In this document: piece by piece, positions 1 to 5,153 of the stretch | Layout of the letters: every line of letters starts with the position of its first letter | Position numbering within the stretch: position 1 is the first letter of the stretch | Translations under genes and position numbers: made by a program | Notes under the pieces: model-generated | What the model was told of the DNA's origin: nothing | The model's database searches: none | The model's input: the letters and a program-made list of their open reading frames with translations, nothing else | Source: Methanobacteriota archaeon | GTDB lineage: Archaea > Thermoplasmatota > Thermoplasmata > RBG-16-68-12 | Assembly: GCA_005878515.1 (NCBI GenBank) | Contig: VBLZ01000121.1 | Span: 1-5,153 of the forward strand | DNA: 5,153 bases | Direction: 5' to 3'

Positions 1-751
1 CGAGGGCGCCCGCGAAGATTGCGGTCCCAACCGTCACGACGAGCGGCCCCGCGGGCAAACGGAGGTAATCGGCCAGGAGGATTCCGGACCCAGCGCTCGC
101 AATGCCAGCGAGACCGCTCAGCAGCGCGTAGGAGGAGAGACTTCGGCTGACGTTCTTCACCGCGGCAGCGGGCACGATGACGAGCGCGCCGACGAGGACC
201 GTGCCGACAATCTTGATTCCGACCGCCACGACCACGGTCACCAGAAGCAGATAGACGAAGTTGACAAGGGCTACGTTGATCCCGGTCGACCGGGCGAGCT
301 CCTCGGACAGAATACTCAACACGACTCGCCGATATACGAGACGCGAGACGACGACGATCAGAACCGAAATCCCGATCGCGAGGACCGCGTCCAGCAGAGT
401 GACCGTCGTGATATCGCCAAAGAGCGCCTCCAAGAGGTCGACCTCCGGCGTGATCAGAATCCCTACGGCGAGGGCCGTCACAAACAACACGCCGACAATC
501 GATTCGGGGAACAGCCTCGTCGTTCTCTCGATATACCACGTCAGGATTGCAGCGGCAAAGAGGAACGCGAAGGCACCGAGGAACGGATTGAAGTTGAACA
601 AAATCCCGAGGGCAAGGCCGGGCAAGGCGACATGGGAGAGCGCGTCGCCGACGAGGGCCATCCTTTTCAGGACCATGAGGGATCCGACATACCCGGCGGC
701 GAACCCGACGAAGGTCCCTGCGAGGAAACCGTAAGCTGCCGGTTCCGTCAT
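1..751 (-). CDS. znuB: Metal-ion ABC transporter permease, ABC-3 (ZnuB/MntB/TroC) family, 3'-truncated by window edge
   Basis: This is the membrane permease of a metal importer that would form a dimeric channel energised by the ATPase encoded just upstream. Translating the minus strand from ATG at 751-749 gives 250 residues without a stop before the window edge. Family members are usually about 270-290 residues, so roughly the last 20-40 are missing. Eight or nine hydrophobic helices are visible. Family-typical stretches are LKRMALVGDALSHVALPG (residues 28-45), the cytoplasmic loop SEELARSTGI (149-158) that normally docks on the ATPase, and GIKIVGTVLVGALVIVPAAA (178-197). The start codon shares an ATGA with the ATPase stop, implying translational coupling; a weak GGGGA lies about 6 bases upstream. 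Zn, Mn and Fe are all transported by this family, so the symbol is a family label and not a substrate assignment. The identification as an ABC-3 permease is firm. Confidence 0.93.
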   Translation of the reverse strand, partial: MTEPAAYGFLAGTFVGFAAGYVGSLMVLKRMALVGDALSHVALPGLALGILFNFNPFLGAFAFLFAAAILTWYIERTTRLFPESIVGVLFVTALAVGILITPEVDLLEALFGDITTVTLLDAVLAIGISVLIVVVSRLVYRRVVLSILSEELARSTGINVALVNFVYLLLVTVVVAVGIKIVGTVLVGALVIVPAAAVKNVSRSLSSYALLSGLAGIASAGSGILLADYLRLPAGPLVVTVGTAIFAGAL

Positions 752-1497
752 CGGAATCCCCGGGCTCCGAAGTCGTGCTTGTGCTCGGCGAGGCCCGCAC
801 CGCTCCCGAAGATTTCCATCAAGAGTTCGGGCTCCGAGAATCGGCTGGATGCCCCAAAGAATCGGACCGTCCGATTGAGGGCCAAGACCGCGTCGCTATA
901 CTGAGAGACGATGTGGAGATCATGCGTAATCAAGAAGACGGTGATGTTAGTCTCTTTCTCGAGCCGGTTCAGGCTCTCATAGAGCATGTCTTCGCTGCCA
1001 ATGTCTACCGTGGCAGTGGGCTCGTCGAAAAGGAGGACATTCGGCCGATCGAGGACGGCCCATGCGATCAGGACGCGCTGCATCTCTCCCCCGGACAGAA
1101 CGTCGAGCCGCTTCGGGAGGACCGCGCTTCCGAGACCGACGGCGGCGAGCGACTCTTCGAAGCCCGCCCCGCTTTTGAAGCCCAGGAAGTCGCGGACGGT
1201 AATCGGCACATCCGTCACGACGAAATTCTGCGGGACATAGCCGATCCGAACAGAGCCGGACCATTCGACTGTCCCGGTATGCGGCACGAGGCCGAGGAGG
1301 ACGCGGAAGAGGGTCGTCTTGCCCGCGCCGTTCGGGCCGACGATCGCGAGTGTGGTCCCTCTCCGAACGTGGAAACTGACGTCTTCCAAAATCGGGGCGT
1401 GATCCAATCGAACCCCGAGATGTGCGACCCGGAGGACGTCTGCGGCGGCGCCGGCTTCCCGGGTCGGACTCCGTGAAGGAGGCGGCGCGGCGACCAT
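748..1497 (-). CDS. znuC: Metal-ion ABC transporter ATP-binding protein (ZnuC/MntA/TroB type)
   Basis: This is the cytoplasmic ATPase subunit of 249 residues, powering metal uptake through the adjacent permease. The motifs are intact and in order: Walker A GPNGAGKTT (54-62), Q-loop Gln at 90 in GYVPQNF, signature LSGGEMQR (134-141), Walker B VLLFDEP (154-160) followed by TATVD, and switch His 192 in LITHD. The segment ALNRTVRFFG (206-215) matches the 'LNR...hG' signature typical of Zn/Mn importers rather than other ABC ATPases. The C-terminus has a short His-containing stretch, AEHKHDF (237-243), similar in position to His-rich tails in this family. ATG at 1497 gives a slightly long N-terminus (about 20 residues before the first strand) but is favoured because a TATA-like box lies about 27 bases upstream, suggesting a leaderless message. 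The stop overlaps the permease start, so the two genes form one operon. The metal is not determined. Confidence 0.95.
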   Translation of the reverse strand: MVAAPPPSRSPTREAGAAADVLRVAHLGVRLDHAPILEDVSFHVRRGTTLAIVGPNGAGKTTLFRVLLGLVPHTGTVEWSGSVRIGYVPQNFVVTDVPITVRDFLGFKSGAGFEESLAAVGLGSAVLPKRLDVLSGGEMQRVLIAWAVLDRPNVLLFDEPTATVDIGSEDMLYESLNRLEKETNITVFLITHDLHIVSQYSDAVLALNRTVRFFGASSRFSEPELLMEIFGSGAGLAEHKHDFGARGFR

Positions 1498-1520
1498 GCG
1501 TCGCGGCTCATCCGATGCCG

Positions 1521-1528
1521 TTATTTAA
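1521..1528 (-). promoter_or_regulatory. TATA-like box for the metal ABC operon
   Basis: Read on the minus strand this is TTAAATAA, preceded by the A-rich ACAAATTC, which could serve as a BRE. Its centre is about 27 bases upstream of the ATPase ATG at 1497. Archaeal TATA boxes are normally centred 26-27 bases before the transcription start, so this box would place the start at or within one or two bases of the ATG. The transcript would then be leaderless, which explains the missing Shine-Dalgarno. Position and composition are seen directly; promoter function is inferred. Confidence 0.55.
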
Positions 1529-1542
1529 GAATTTGTCCGGTC

Positions 1543-1550
1543 TTAATAAA
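1543..1550 (+). promoter_or_regulatory. TATA-like box for the nikR-like gene
   Basis: TTAATAAA on the plus strand is centred about 36 bases before the NikR ATG at 1583. This predicts a transcription start near 1573 and a leader of about 10 bases. The alternative is TTATTTAAG at 1521-1529, which would start transcription near 1551 and give a leader of about 32 bases. The sequence alone does not decide between them. Confidence 0.45.
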
Positions 1551-1582
1551 TCTCAAGTAGGCGGTGCGCGGTTGTTAGTAGC

Positions 1583-1975
1583 ATGCCGATCGTCAGCGTG
1601 AGCATGGATGCCTCAATTCTCCGGAGCCTCGACGAGGTCGCCCAGCGGCGCCGGTATCGCAGTCGGAGCGAAGCGGTCCGCGAGGCGCTGCGGGAGTTCA
1701 TCGACGTCACAGAATGGGGCAGAGAGGGTGGTGAAGCCTCTGTCATCCTCGCGGTCATCTACGAGAAGGGGAATCCACGCGCGGACCTCGCGATGCTCCA
1801 ACACCGCTTCGACGAAATCCGCACGATGCTTCACACCCACCTCGACGAAGCGGAGTGCCTTCAGATCTTCGTCGCGGAAGGATCGACCGCCCGGCTTAAA
1901 GAGCTCATCGCCCAACTCCGCCGAATCAAGGGGGTCAAAGTGATCAAGTTCATCCAGACCGCCGCCCGTCGATGA
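1583..1975 (+). CDS. nikR: NikR-family ribbon-helix-helix metal-responsive transcriptional regulator
   Basis: This is a 130-residue cytoplasmic DNA-binding regulator, close to the 133 residues of E. coli NikR. Residues 1-40 form the RHH domain: strand IVSVSM (3-8) followed by two helices, with the family-typical RSRSEAVREALREF (26-39) that keeps E30 and has E34 where E. coli has D34. Residues 53-126 form the ACT-like C-terminal metal-binding domain. Candidate ligands are H74, H84, H86 and C92 in LQH...LHTHLDEAECL, equivalent to E. coli H76, H87, H89 and C95 as I recall them. The spacing from the first His to the HxH pair is 9 residues instead of 10, and the E. coli H62 position is lysine. ATG at 1583 is chosen because starting at the later ATG (1604) would delete the DNA-contacting strand. 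Being divergent from a Znu-type ABC operon, it probably represses that transporter when metal is replete. The family call is strong; the metal is uncertain. Confidence 0.9.
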   Translation: MPIVSVSMDASILRSLDEVAQRRRYRSRSEAVREALREFIDVTEWGREGGEASVILAVIYEKGNPRADLAMLQHRFDEIRTMLHTHLDEAECLQIFVAEGSTARLKELIAQLRRIKGVKVIKFIQTAARR

Positions 1976-2103
1976 TCATCCCACTCACTCGAGACGGGGC
2001 ATGTCCTGCCTCTGGAAGGCGGCTTGCGAGACGCCGAAGTCGTTCGGGCGACCTACGTCGATGTGCCGGAGCCCGCCCGATAGGGGGCCAAACCCTCCTG
2101 CCA

Positions 2104-2142
2104 GTCGACGGTAACGCGGTGCGGCGTTCGTGATTTGTCGAC
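2104..2142. repeat. Nested dyad: GTCGAC arms enclosing an AACGC/GCGTT hairpin
   Basis: GTCGAC occurs at 2104-2109 and again at 2137-2142; being self-complementary, the copies can pair with each other. Between them AACGC (2113-2117) and GCGTT (2124-2128) form a 5-bp stem with the 6-base loop GGTGCG. Together they give a two-part stem with unequal internal loops (3 and 8 bases). It could be a small RNA hairpin or a protein-binding site in the leader region, or chance in GC-rich DNA. No function is assigned. Confidence 0.3.
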
Positions 2143-2307
2143 CGAAAGGGCCATGCCGAACCGGCGGCCCGCAGTCAGACACAGTCTCGGAGCCACATCA
2201 CGACTTCGCAACGCTGGGGGGCGCCGATATTGCCGCGAGACTTGGCCTCGCAGGTCCACGCCGAGACAAAGGATAACTAGGTTGCACACCCATCATTACT
2301 CATCGCG

Positions 2308-2315
2308 TGGGGGGG
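2308..2315 (+). promoter_or_regulatory. Weak G-rich ribosome-binding candidate before GTG 2327
   Basis: The run GTGGGGGGG ends about 11 bases before GTG 2327. GGGGG can pair with the anti-Shine-Dalgarno core CCUCC using one G-U pair. It is a poor match, but it supports GTG 2327 over upstream start codons, none of which is followed by a plausible signal sequence. Confidence 0.3.
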
Positions 2316-2326
2316 CTCGGTCGCCC

Positions 2327-4909
2327 GTGAGTCGCAAGAAGAATAATCGATTGTCGATCGAGGGATCGCTGGCCCGCGCGGCCGTGTTGGTCCTCGTGGT
2401 CGTCTCGCTGTTGACGACTACCGCCACGCGCGCCTTGGCCCCACCCCCCGATGGGACACCGCCCATCGCCAATGCAGGCCCGGATCAGACCGTCAATGAA
2501 GATACTCCGGTTGCCTTCGACGGTTCCGGGTCGACCGACAACGTCGGCATCGTCAACTATACCTGGGCGCTCCCGGCAGCCGTGGGCCCGGCCCGACCCG
2601 TGGTCAATCTTTCGATCGGCGGCTCGGCGGCCGCGTTCGACCCGGTACGGCCGCTCCTGTACCTCCTCGGGAGCCGGAACGTATCTGTGGTGAACCTCAC
2701 GACGGGCCTCGTCGACCGGGTCTTTCCGATCGACCACGTGGCCACCTACCCGATGTCCCTCACGGTCGCCCCGCGGGGCGCGTACATGGCAGTCGGAATT
2801 CCATTCGGCGAGCGCGGATACTATTTCTTCGGCCCGTTCCAGAGCTACGTGGCCACGTTCGACCTTGTGACGCAGACGAAGATCGGGGAGTTCTTCATCG
2901 ACGAGGACGTGTACCGGACCCTCGTCACCGACGACGGATACGCGATCGTGGCCGGGGGTTCCGGACAGTGGTCCGCCCTGCACATGATGAACGCGAAGGA
3001 CGGGACCGTGTCCCCCCAGACCGCCACGATCTGGCAATATTCGAGCATCGCCCTCCATCCGTCCGAGACGCGTTTGTATTCCCTGGAGGACGACGGCCTG
3101 TACCCGCCGAGCGTCCATCGTTTCGACTTCGCGCCCGGTTTGGGATTTACCGGTGGATACGATTGGCCCTACTTCGGGACGTACCCCGGGACGCCTCTCT
3201 GGGTGAGTCGTGATCTGATCTTGACCGGCGGAGGTTACCTCCTCACCTCGCGCGACAACGCCTCGGAAGACATGCAGTCCGCCGGACGGCTTCCCGGAGG
3301 CTTCGGTGCCGCCGTGTTCGACTCGAGCCTCGGTCTCATCGCCGTATCGACGGGGAACGGAGTCGCCTTCTACGACATGACCAACTTCGCCTTCCTCGGA
3401 TCCCAGGGCTTCCTCGGCTACGCCGTGGCGCTGCGCTTTCACGGTTCCGAGCTGCTCGTCCTCGAGGGCCCCGGTGTCGTCGCAATCAACGTCCCACGGG
3501 TCTTCCAATACGGAGTGACGACCAGCGACGTGTTCCCGGATCCCGGGACCTATTCGGTCACCCTGAGCGTGCGGGATGCGGCCGGGAATTCCGGCTCGGA
3601 CACGGCGAGCGTTACCGTCCTGGATGTCACGCCTCCCGTGGCCCACGCCGGTCCGGACCAATCCGTCAATGAGGGGGCGTTCGTGACCTTGGATGGATCC
3701 GCCTCCACGGATAACGTGGGCATCACGCAGTACTCGTGGAGTTTCGTCGACGGGGTGTCCCAGACGCTCTACGGCACGATCGTGTCCTACCAGTTTCAGC
3801 ACGTCGGGACCTTCGTCGTGACCCTGTACGTCACCGACGGCGCGCTCTGGGGGACCGACAACGTAACGATCACGGTCAATCGGGACCGGGTCCCGCCGGT
3901 CGCGAACGCGGGTCCCGACCGGGTCGCCTACAAGGGCGGCCTGGTAACGTTCGACGGCTCTCAGTCGAGCGACAATCTCGGGATCGCGAGCCTGAACTGG
4001 ACGTTCTTCGACGGCTCGACCCAGGTTCTGTACGGGACCCGGCCTTCGTATCGGTTCATGAACGTTGGTACGTACGTCATCACGTTGACGGCGACTGACG
4101 TCGAATCGAACACCGCGACCGACACCCTGACGGTCTCGGTCCGCGACCTCTCCCTGGTCGGGCAGGAGCGGCCTGCGGGATTCCGCATCGGCATCCCAGT
4201 CGGCTGGGACGTCACCTTCGACTCGTACGCCCCGGGGATCGGGCCGGCGGATCTCGTGGCGACCGACCGCGCGATTGGTGGGGCCACGGTTGCAGTGTCC
4301 TCGCGATTCACCCAGGTCCAGGATACCGACGACTATCGCCTCGCGACCGCCCGGTCGATGATTGTGAGTCTGCAGAACCAGGACGGATACTTGATCATCA
4401 TCAAGGAGCCGGAGATTGTCTCGATGCCGCGCGCCCGGGCGGCGGTCTTCGAGGTCAGCCTAAGCGGGGCCCATCTTTGGCAGACGTGGGCCGTGTTTGT
4501 CAGCGTTGGATACCAGCGAATCCTGTTTGTGGTCGGCAGCGCCGACTCGGATTCGTTCGAGGCCTATCGGCCGGTGTTCGACGCGGCGATTGCGAGCGCC
4601 GAGGTCCTCCGACCCCCGGAACCGGCTCAGACGATGGGCGTCGTCCTCGTCGCGGTCCTTGGCCTGACGATCGGGCCCCTCGTGGGCATCCTCGCGTGGT
4701 TGAGTTACCGGGCTCGGAGGGCGCCGGTTCCGAGACCGGTGGGCGAGATTTCCGCCGCTCCCGTCGCGACCGAGATGCGAGGCGCTGCATCGGAGGAGAC
4801 GAGGGCCGCGCCATCCGCGACGACCTGGCCCCGGTTCTGCCCGAGGTGCGGACTTCCGTCCGCCCCGCAAGGCACGTTCTGTGGCCGATGCGGGTTCAAG
4901 CTCCGGTAG
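2327..4909 (+). CDS. Exported membrane-anchored protein: split PKD domain with inserted beta-propeller, two PKD repeats, PsbP-like domain, TM helix, zinc ribbon
   Basis: The frame is open from 2135, but GTG 2327 (860 residues) is preferred: it puts basic residues (SRKKNNR) directly before the hydrophobic helix ARAAVLVLVVVSLLT (about 16-30), a signal peptide or anchor. TTG 2351 is also possible. Domain order from GTG 2327: first half of PKD1 (45-83); about 310 residues with seven beta-rich repeats resembling a seven-bladed propeller (84-394); second half of PKD1 (395-433); PKD2 (436-518); PKD3 (523-607); a PsbP/Mog1-like domain (616-761, starting GFRIGIPVGWDV); TM helix (770-792) followed by RARR, so the C-terminus is inside; a low-complexity linker; and a zinc ribbon with Cys 838, 841, 852 and 855 (CPRCG, CGRCG). 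Seven N-x-S/T sequons lie in the outer part. PKD and propeller domains usually bind proteins or glycans, so a surface adhesion or sensing role is possible, but no enzymatic residues are recognised and the function is unknown. It appears monocistronic. Confidence 0.9.
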   Translation: MSRKKNNRLSIEGSLARAAVLVLVVVSLLTTTATRALAPPPDGTPPIANAGPDQTVNEDTPVAFDGSGSTDNVGIVNYTWALPAAVGPARPVVNLSIGGSAAAFDPVRPLLYLLGSRNVSVVNLTTGLVDRVFPIDHVATYPMSLTVAPRGAYMAVGIPFGERGYYFFGPFQSYVATFDLVTQTKIGEFFIDEDVYRTLVTDDGYAIVAGGSGQWSALHMMNAKDGTVSPQTATIWQYSSIALHPSETRLYSLEDDGLYPPSVHRFDFAPGLGFTGGYDWPYFGTYPGTPLWVSRDLILTGGGYLLTSRDNASEDMQSAGRLPGGFGAAVFDSSLGLIAVSTGNGVAFYDMTNFAFLGSQGFLGYAVALRFHGSELLVLEGPGVVAINVPRVFQYGVTTSDVFPDPGTYSVTLSVRDAAGNSGSDTASVTVLDVTPPVAHAGPDQSVNEGAFVTLDGSASTDNVGITQYSWSFVDGVSQTLYGTIVSYQFQHVGTFVVTLYVTDGALWGTDNVTITVNRDRVPPVANAGPDRVAYKGGLVTFDGSQSSDNLGIASLNWTFFDGSTQVLYGTRPSYRFMNVGTYVITLTATDVESNTATDTLTVSVRDLSLVGQERPAGFRIGIPVGWDVTFDSYAPGIGPADLVATDRAIGGATVAVSSRFTQVQDTDDYRLATARSMIVSLQNQDGYLIIIKEPEIVSMPRARAAVFEVSLSGAHLWQTWAVFVSVGYQRILFVVGSADSDSFEAYRPVFDAAIASAEVLRPPEPAQTMGVVLVAVLGLTIGPLVGILAWLSYRARRAPVPRPVGEISAAPVATEMRGAASEETRAAPSATTWPRFCPRCGLPSAPQGTFCGRCGFKLR
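2459..4147 (+). repeat. Three PKD repeats within the surface protein, the first split by about 930 bp
   Basis: The repeats share the opening PP[IV]A[NH]AGPD, then DGS.S[TS]DN[VL]GI, an aromatic core (YTW, YSW, NWT), and a closing YG....Y.F...GT..VTL strand pair. PKD1 is in two pieces: 2459-2575 supplies the opening and the YTWALP strand, and 3509-3625 supplies YGVTTSDVFPDPGTYSVTL onward. PKD2 (3632-3880) and PKD3 (3893-4147) are contiguous and both carry the middle segment FVDG/FFDG...LYGT that PKD1 lacks. The DNA is diverged between copies, so the duplication is old. Confidence 0.85.
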
Positions 4910-4987
4910 CCGCGTCTTCCCGGATTCCGGGTCCGAGTCTTCGATTTGCGTCGTACCCGTGAGCGATCCGTCGTTACCGGATTGCGG
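4910..4987. other. Short convergent intergenic region with a small hairpin
   Basis: This 78-bp gap lies between two genes that end toward each other. CCCGG (4919-4923), loop ATT, CCGGG (4927-4931) forms a 5-bp GC stem about 10 bases after the stop. There is no following T tract, so it is not a classical terminator, though it could help define the mRNA end. No promoter or gene is seen. Confidence 0.4.
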
Positions 4988-5153
4988 CTAGAATGGGACG
5001 AGGACTCGGAAGATGGTGTACTCCGCCCACGAGAAGATGAGCCACACCGCCAGGAAGACGGTCGCGAACACGAAGATCCCGCGCCGTGTCGAGTCCGAGA
5101 GCTCGCCGCGAGATCCGCCCGCGATCCAGGCCATCGCCACGGAGAACGAGACG
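4988..5153 (-). CDS. C-terminal fragment of an unidentified membrane protein
   Basis: Reading the minus strand in from the window edge, a frame runs 54 residues to TAG at 4990-4988. The fragment starts with a moderately hydrophobic stretch (VSFSVAMAWIAGG), then a charged loop (SRGELSDSTRR), then a strong hydrophobic helix (GIFVFATVFLAVWLIFSW), and ends AEYTIFRVLVPF. This looks like the last one or two transmembrane segments of a multi-spanning inner-membrane protein, with the basic DSTRR loop on the cytoplasmic side. An internal ATG (5134-5132) could alternatively start a complete small membrane protein of 48 residues, but the hydrophobic residues upstream argue for a longer gene entering from the right. 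No family is recognised. It is convergent with the PKD protein and shares no operon with it. Confidence 0.65.
   Translation of the reverse strand, partial: VSFSVAMAWIAGGSRGELSDSTRRGIFVFATVFLAVWLIFSWAEYTIFRVLVPF

Larger units (their letters stand above)
1521..1550. promoter_or_regulatory. Imperfect inverted repeat, candidate operator for the NikR-like regulator
   Basis: TTAAGA (1525-1530) and its exact reverse complement TCTTAA (1541-1546) are separated by 10 bases. Two further outer positions on each side also match (TT at 1521-1522, AA at 1549-1550). The dyad is centred at 1535.5, midway between two TATA-like boxes that form its arms. NikR proteins are dimer-of-dimers RHH regulators that bind palindromes of short half-sites, such as the E. 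coli nik operator with 6-bp half-sites. Binding here would block TBP access to both promoters at once. The dyad is visible; its use as operator is inference, and AT-rich promoter DNA can produce such symmetry by chance. Confidence 0.45.
1498..1582. promoter_or_regulatory. Divergent promoter region between metal ABC operon and nikR
   Basis: This 85-bp gap separates the divergent starts of the ABC operon (minus strand) and the NikR-like gene (plus strand). It contains the most AT-rich stretch of the neighbourhood (1521-1556) in otherwise GC-rich DNA, as expected of archaeal core promoters. Neither start codon is preceded by a good Shine-Dalgarno at normal spacing. On the plus strand AGGCGGTG (1558-1565) is similar to one but lies about 17 bases from the ATG. 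Short-leader or leaderless transcription in both directions therefore fits best. Confidence 0.75.
1976..2326. other. Intergenic region, about 350 bp, no gene recognised
   Basis: Between the NikR-like stop and the preferred start of the large surface protein there is no reading frame with protein-like composition. The open plus-strand stretch from TTG 2135 encodes an Arg-rich, low-hydrophobicity sequence unlike a real N-terminus. No tRNA (no TPsiC-like arm in a cloverleaf) or other RNA gene was recognised, and there is no T-rich archaeal terminator after 1975. Visible structure is limited to small hairpins such as GGCG/CGCC (2018-2021 with 2032-2035) and the nested dyad listed separately at 2104-2142. 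A weak promoter candidate for the downstream gene, GGATAACTA around 2271-2279, would start transcription near 2302. Confidence 0.6.

Noticed and set aside
261..734. Plus-strand open frame of 157 codons
   Set aside because: It lies opposite the ABC-3 permease, whose minus-strand translation shows unmistakable family motifs. The plus product is Arg/Thr-rich and unstructured.
775..1476. Plus-strand open frame of 233 codons
   Set aside because: It is the complement of the ABC ATPase, which has all its catalytic motifs on the minus strand.
1976..2326. Possible tRNA or structured RNA gene in the intergenic gap
   Set aside because: GTTCG occurs twice (around 2041 and 2126), but neither sits in a T-arm with matching acceptor, D and anticodon stems. 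No RNase P or SRP RNA signature was recognised by eye; a covariance-model scan would decide.
2300..3802. A 500-codon open frame on the minus strand opposite the surface protein gene
   Set aside because: It is Arg/Gly/His-rich with no domain or hydrophobic pattern, while the plus strand encodes clear PKD and propeller motifs. Long antisense frames are expected in GC-rich DNA with strong third-position bias.
4919..4931. CCCGG-ATT-CCGGG hairpin as an intrinsic terminator
   Set aside because: The stem is only 5 bp and no T tract follows. Archaeal termination normally relies on T-rich runs, so it is noted only as a small hairpin.
4477..4962. Plus-strand open frame of 161 codons overlapping the end of the surface protein
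   Set aside because: It is Arg/Gly-rich in a shifted frame, and the real frame continues through a TM helix and a zinc ribbon to 4909.
1..5153. CRISPR array, insertion sequence, phage or toxin-antitoxin system
   Set aside because: No regularly spaced short repeats, transposase motifs, target-site duplications or toxin pair were seen. The RHH gene has a NikR metal domain and is not an antitoxin.

Overview
The window looks like high-GC archaeal DNA, most likely from the Thermoplasmata/Thermoplasmatota side of the Euryarchaeota. This is inferred, not proven. The clues are a NikR-type ribbon-helix-helix regulator, AT-rich TATA-like boxes placed for leaderless or short-leader transcripts, weak Shine-Dalgarno sequences, and a large surface protein with PKD repeats, a C-terminal membrane anchor and a cytosolic four-cysteine zinc ribbon.

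Left part (1-1497, minus strand): two genes of a metal-ion ABC importer of the ZnuBC/MntAB/TroBC class. The ATPase gene (748-1497) comes first and overlaps the permease gene (751 to beyond base 1) through an ATGA junction. No substrate-binding protein gene is visible; it may lie beyond the left edge. The 85-bp gap 1498-1582 is a divergent promoter region. It holds two TATA-like boxes that are themselves the arms of an imperfect inverted repeat. On its other side, plus strand 1583-1975, lies a NikR-family metal-responsive repressor. The arrangement suggests a self-contained metal-uptake module in which the regulator controls both itself and the transporter. The metal (Zn, Mn, Fe, Ni or Co) cannot be read from sequence, and pairing a NikR-type sensor with a Znu-type transporter is notable.

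Middle (1976-2326): about 350 bp with no convincing gene and no recognisable tRNA, only a small nested dyad and a weak promoter/RBS candidate for the next gene.

Right part (2327-4909, plus strand): one large exported, membrane-anchored protein of about 860 residues. In order it has a signal/anchor helix, the first half of a PKD domain, a region of about 310 residues that reads as a seven-bladed beta-propeller, the second half of the same PKD domain, two more PKD domains, a PsbP/Mog1-like domain, a transmembrane helix, and a cytosolic zinc ribbon. The insertion of a propeller inside a PKD fold is the most unusual thing in the window. At 4988-5153 a convergent minus-strand gene contributes only the C-terminal 54 residues of a membrane protein.

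No CRISPR array, transposon, phage gene, RNA gene or defence system was recognised. The interest lies in the architecture of the surface protein and in the metal regulon.
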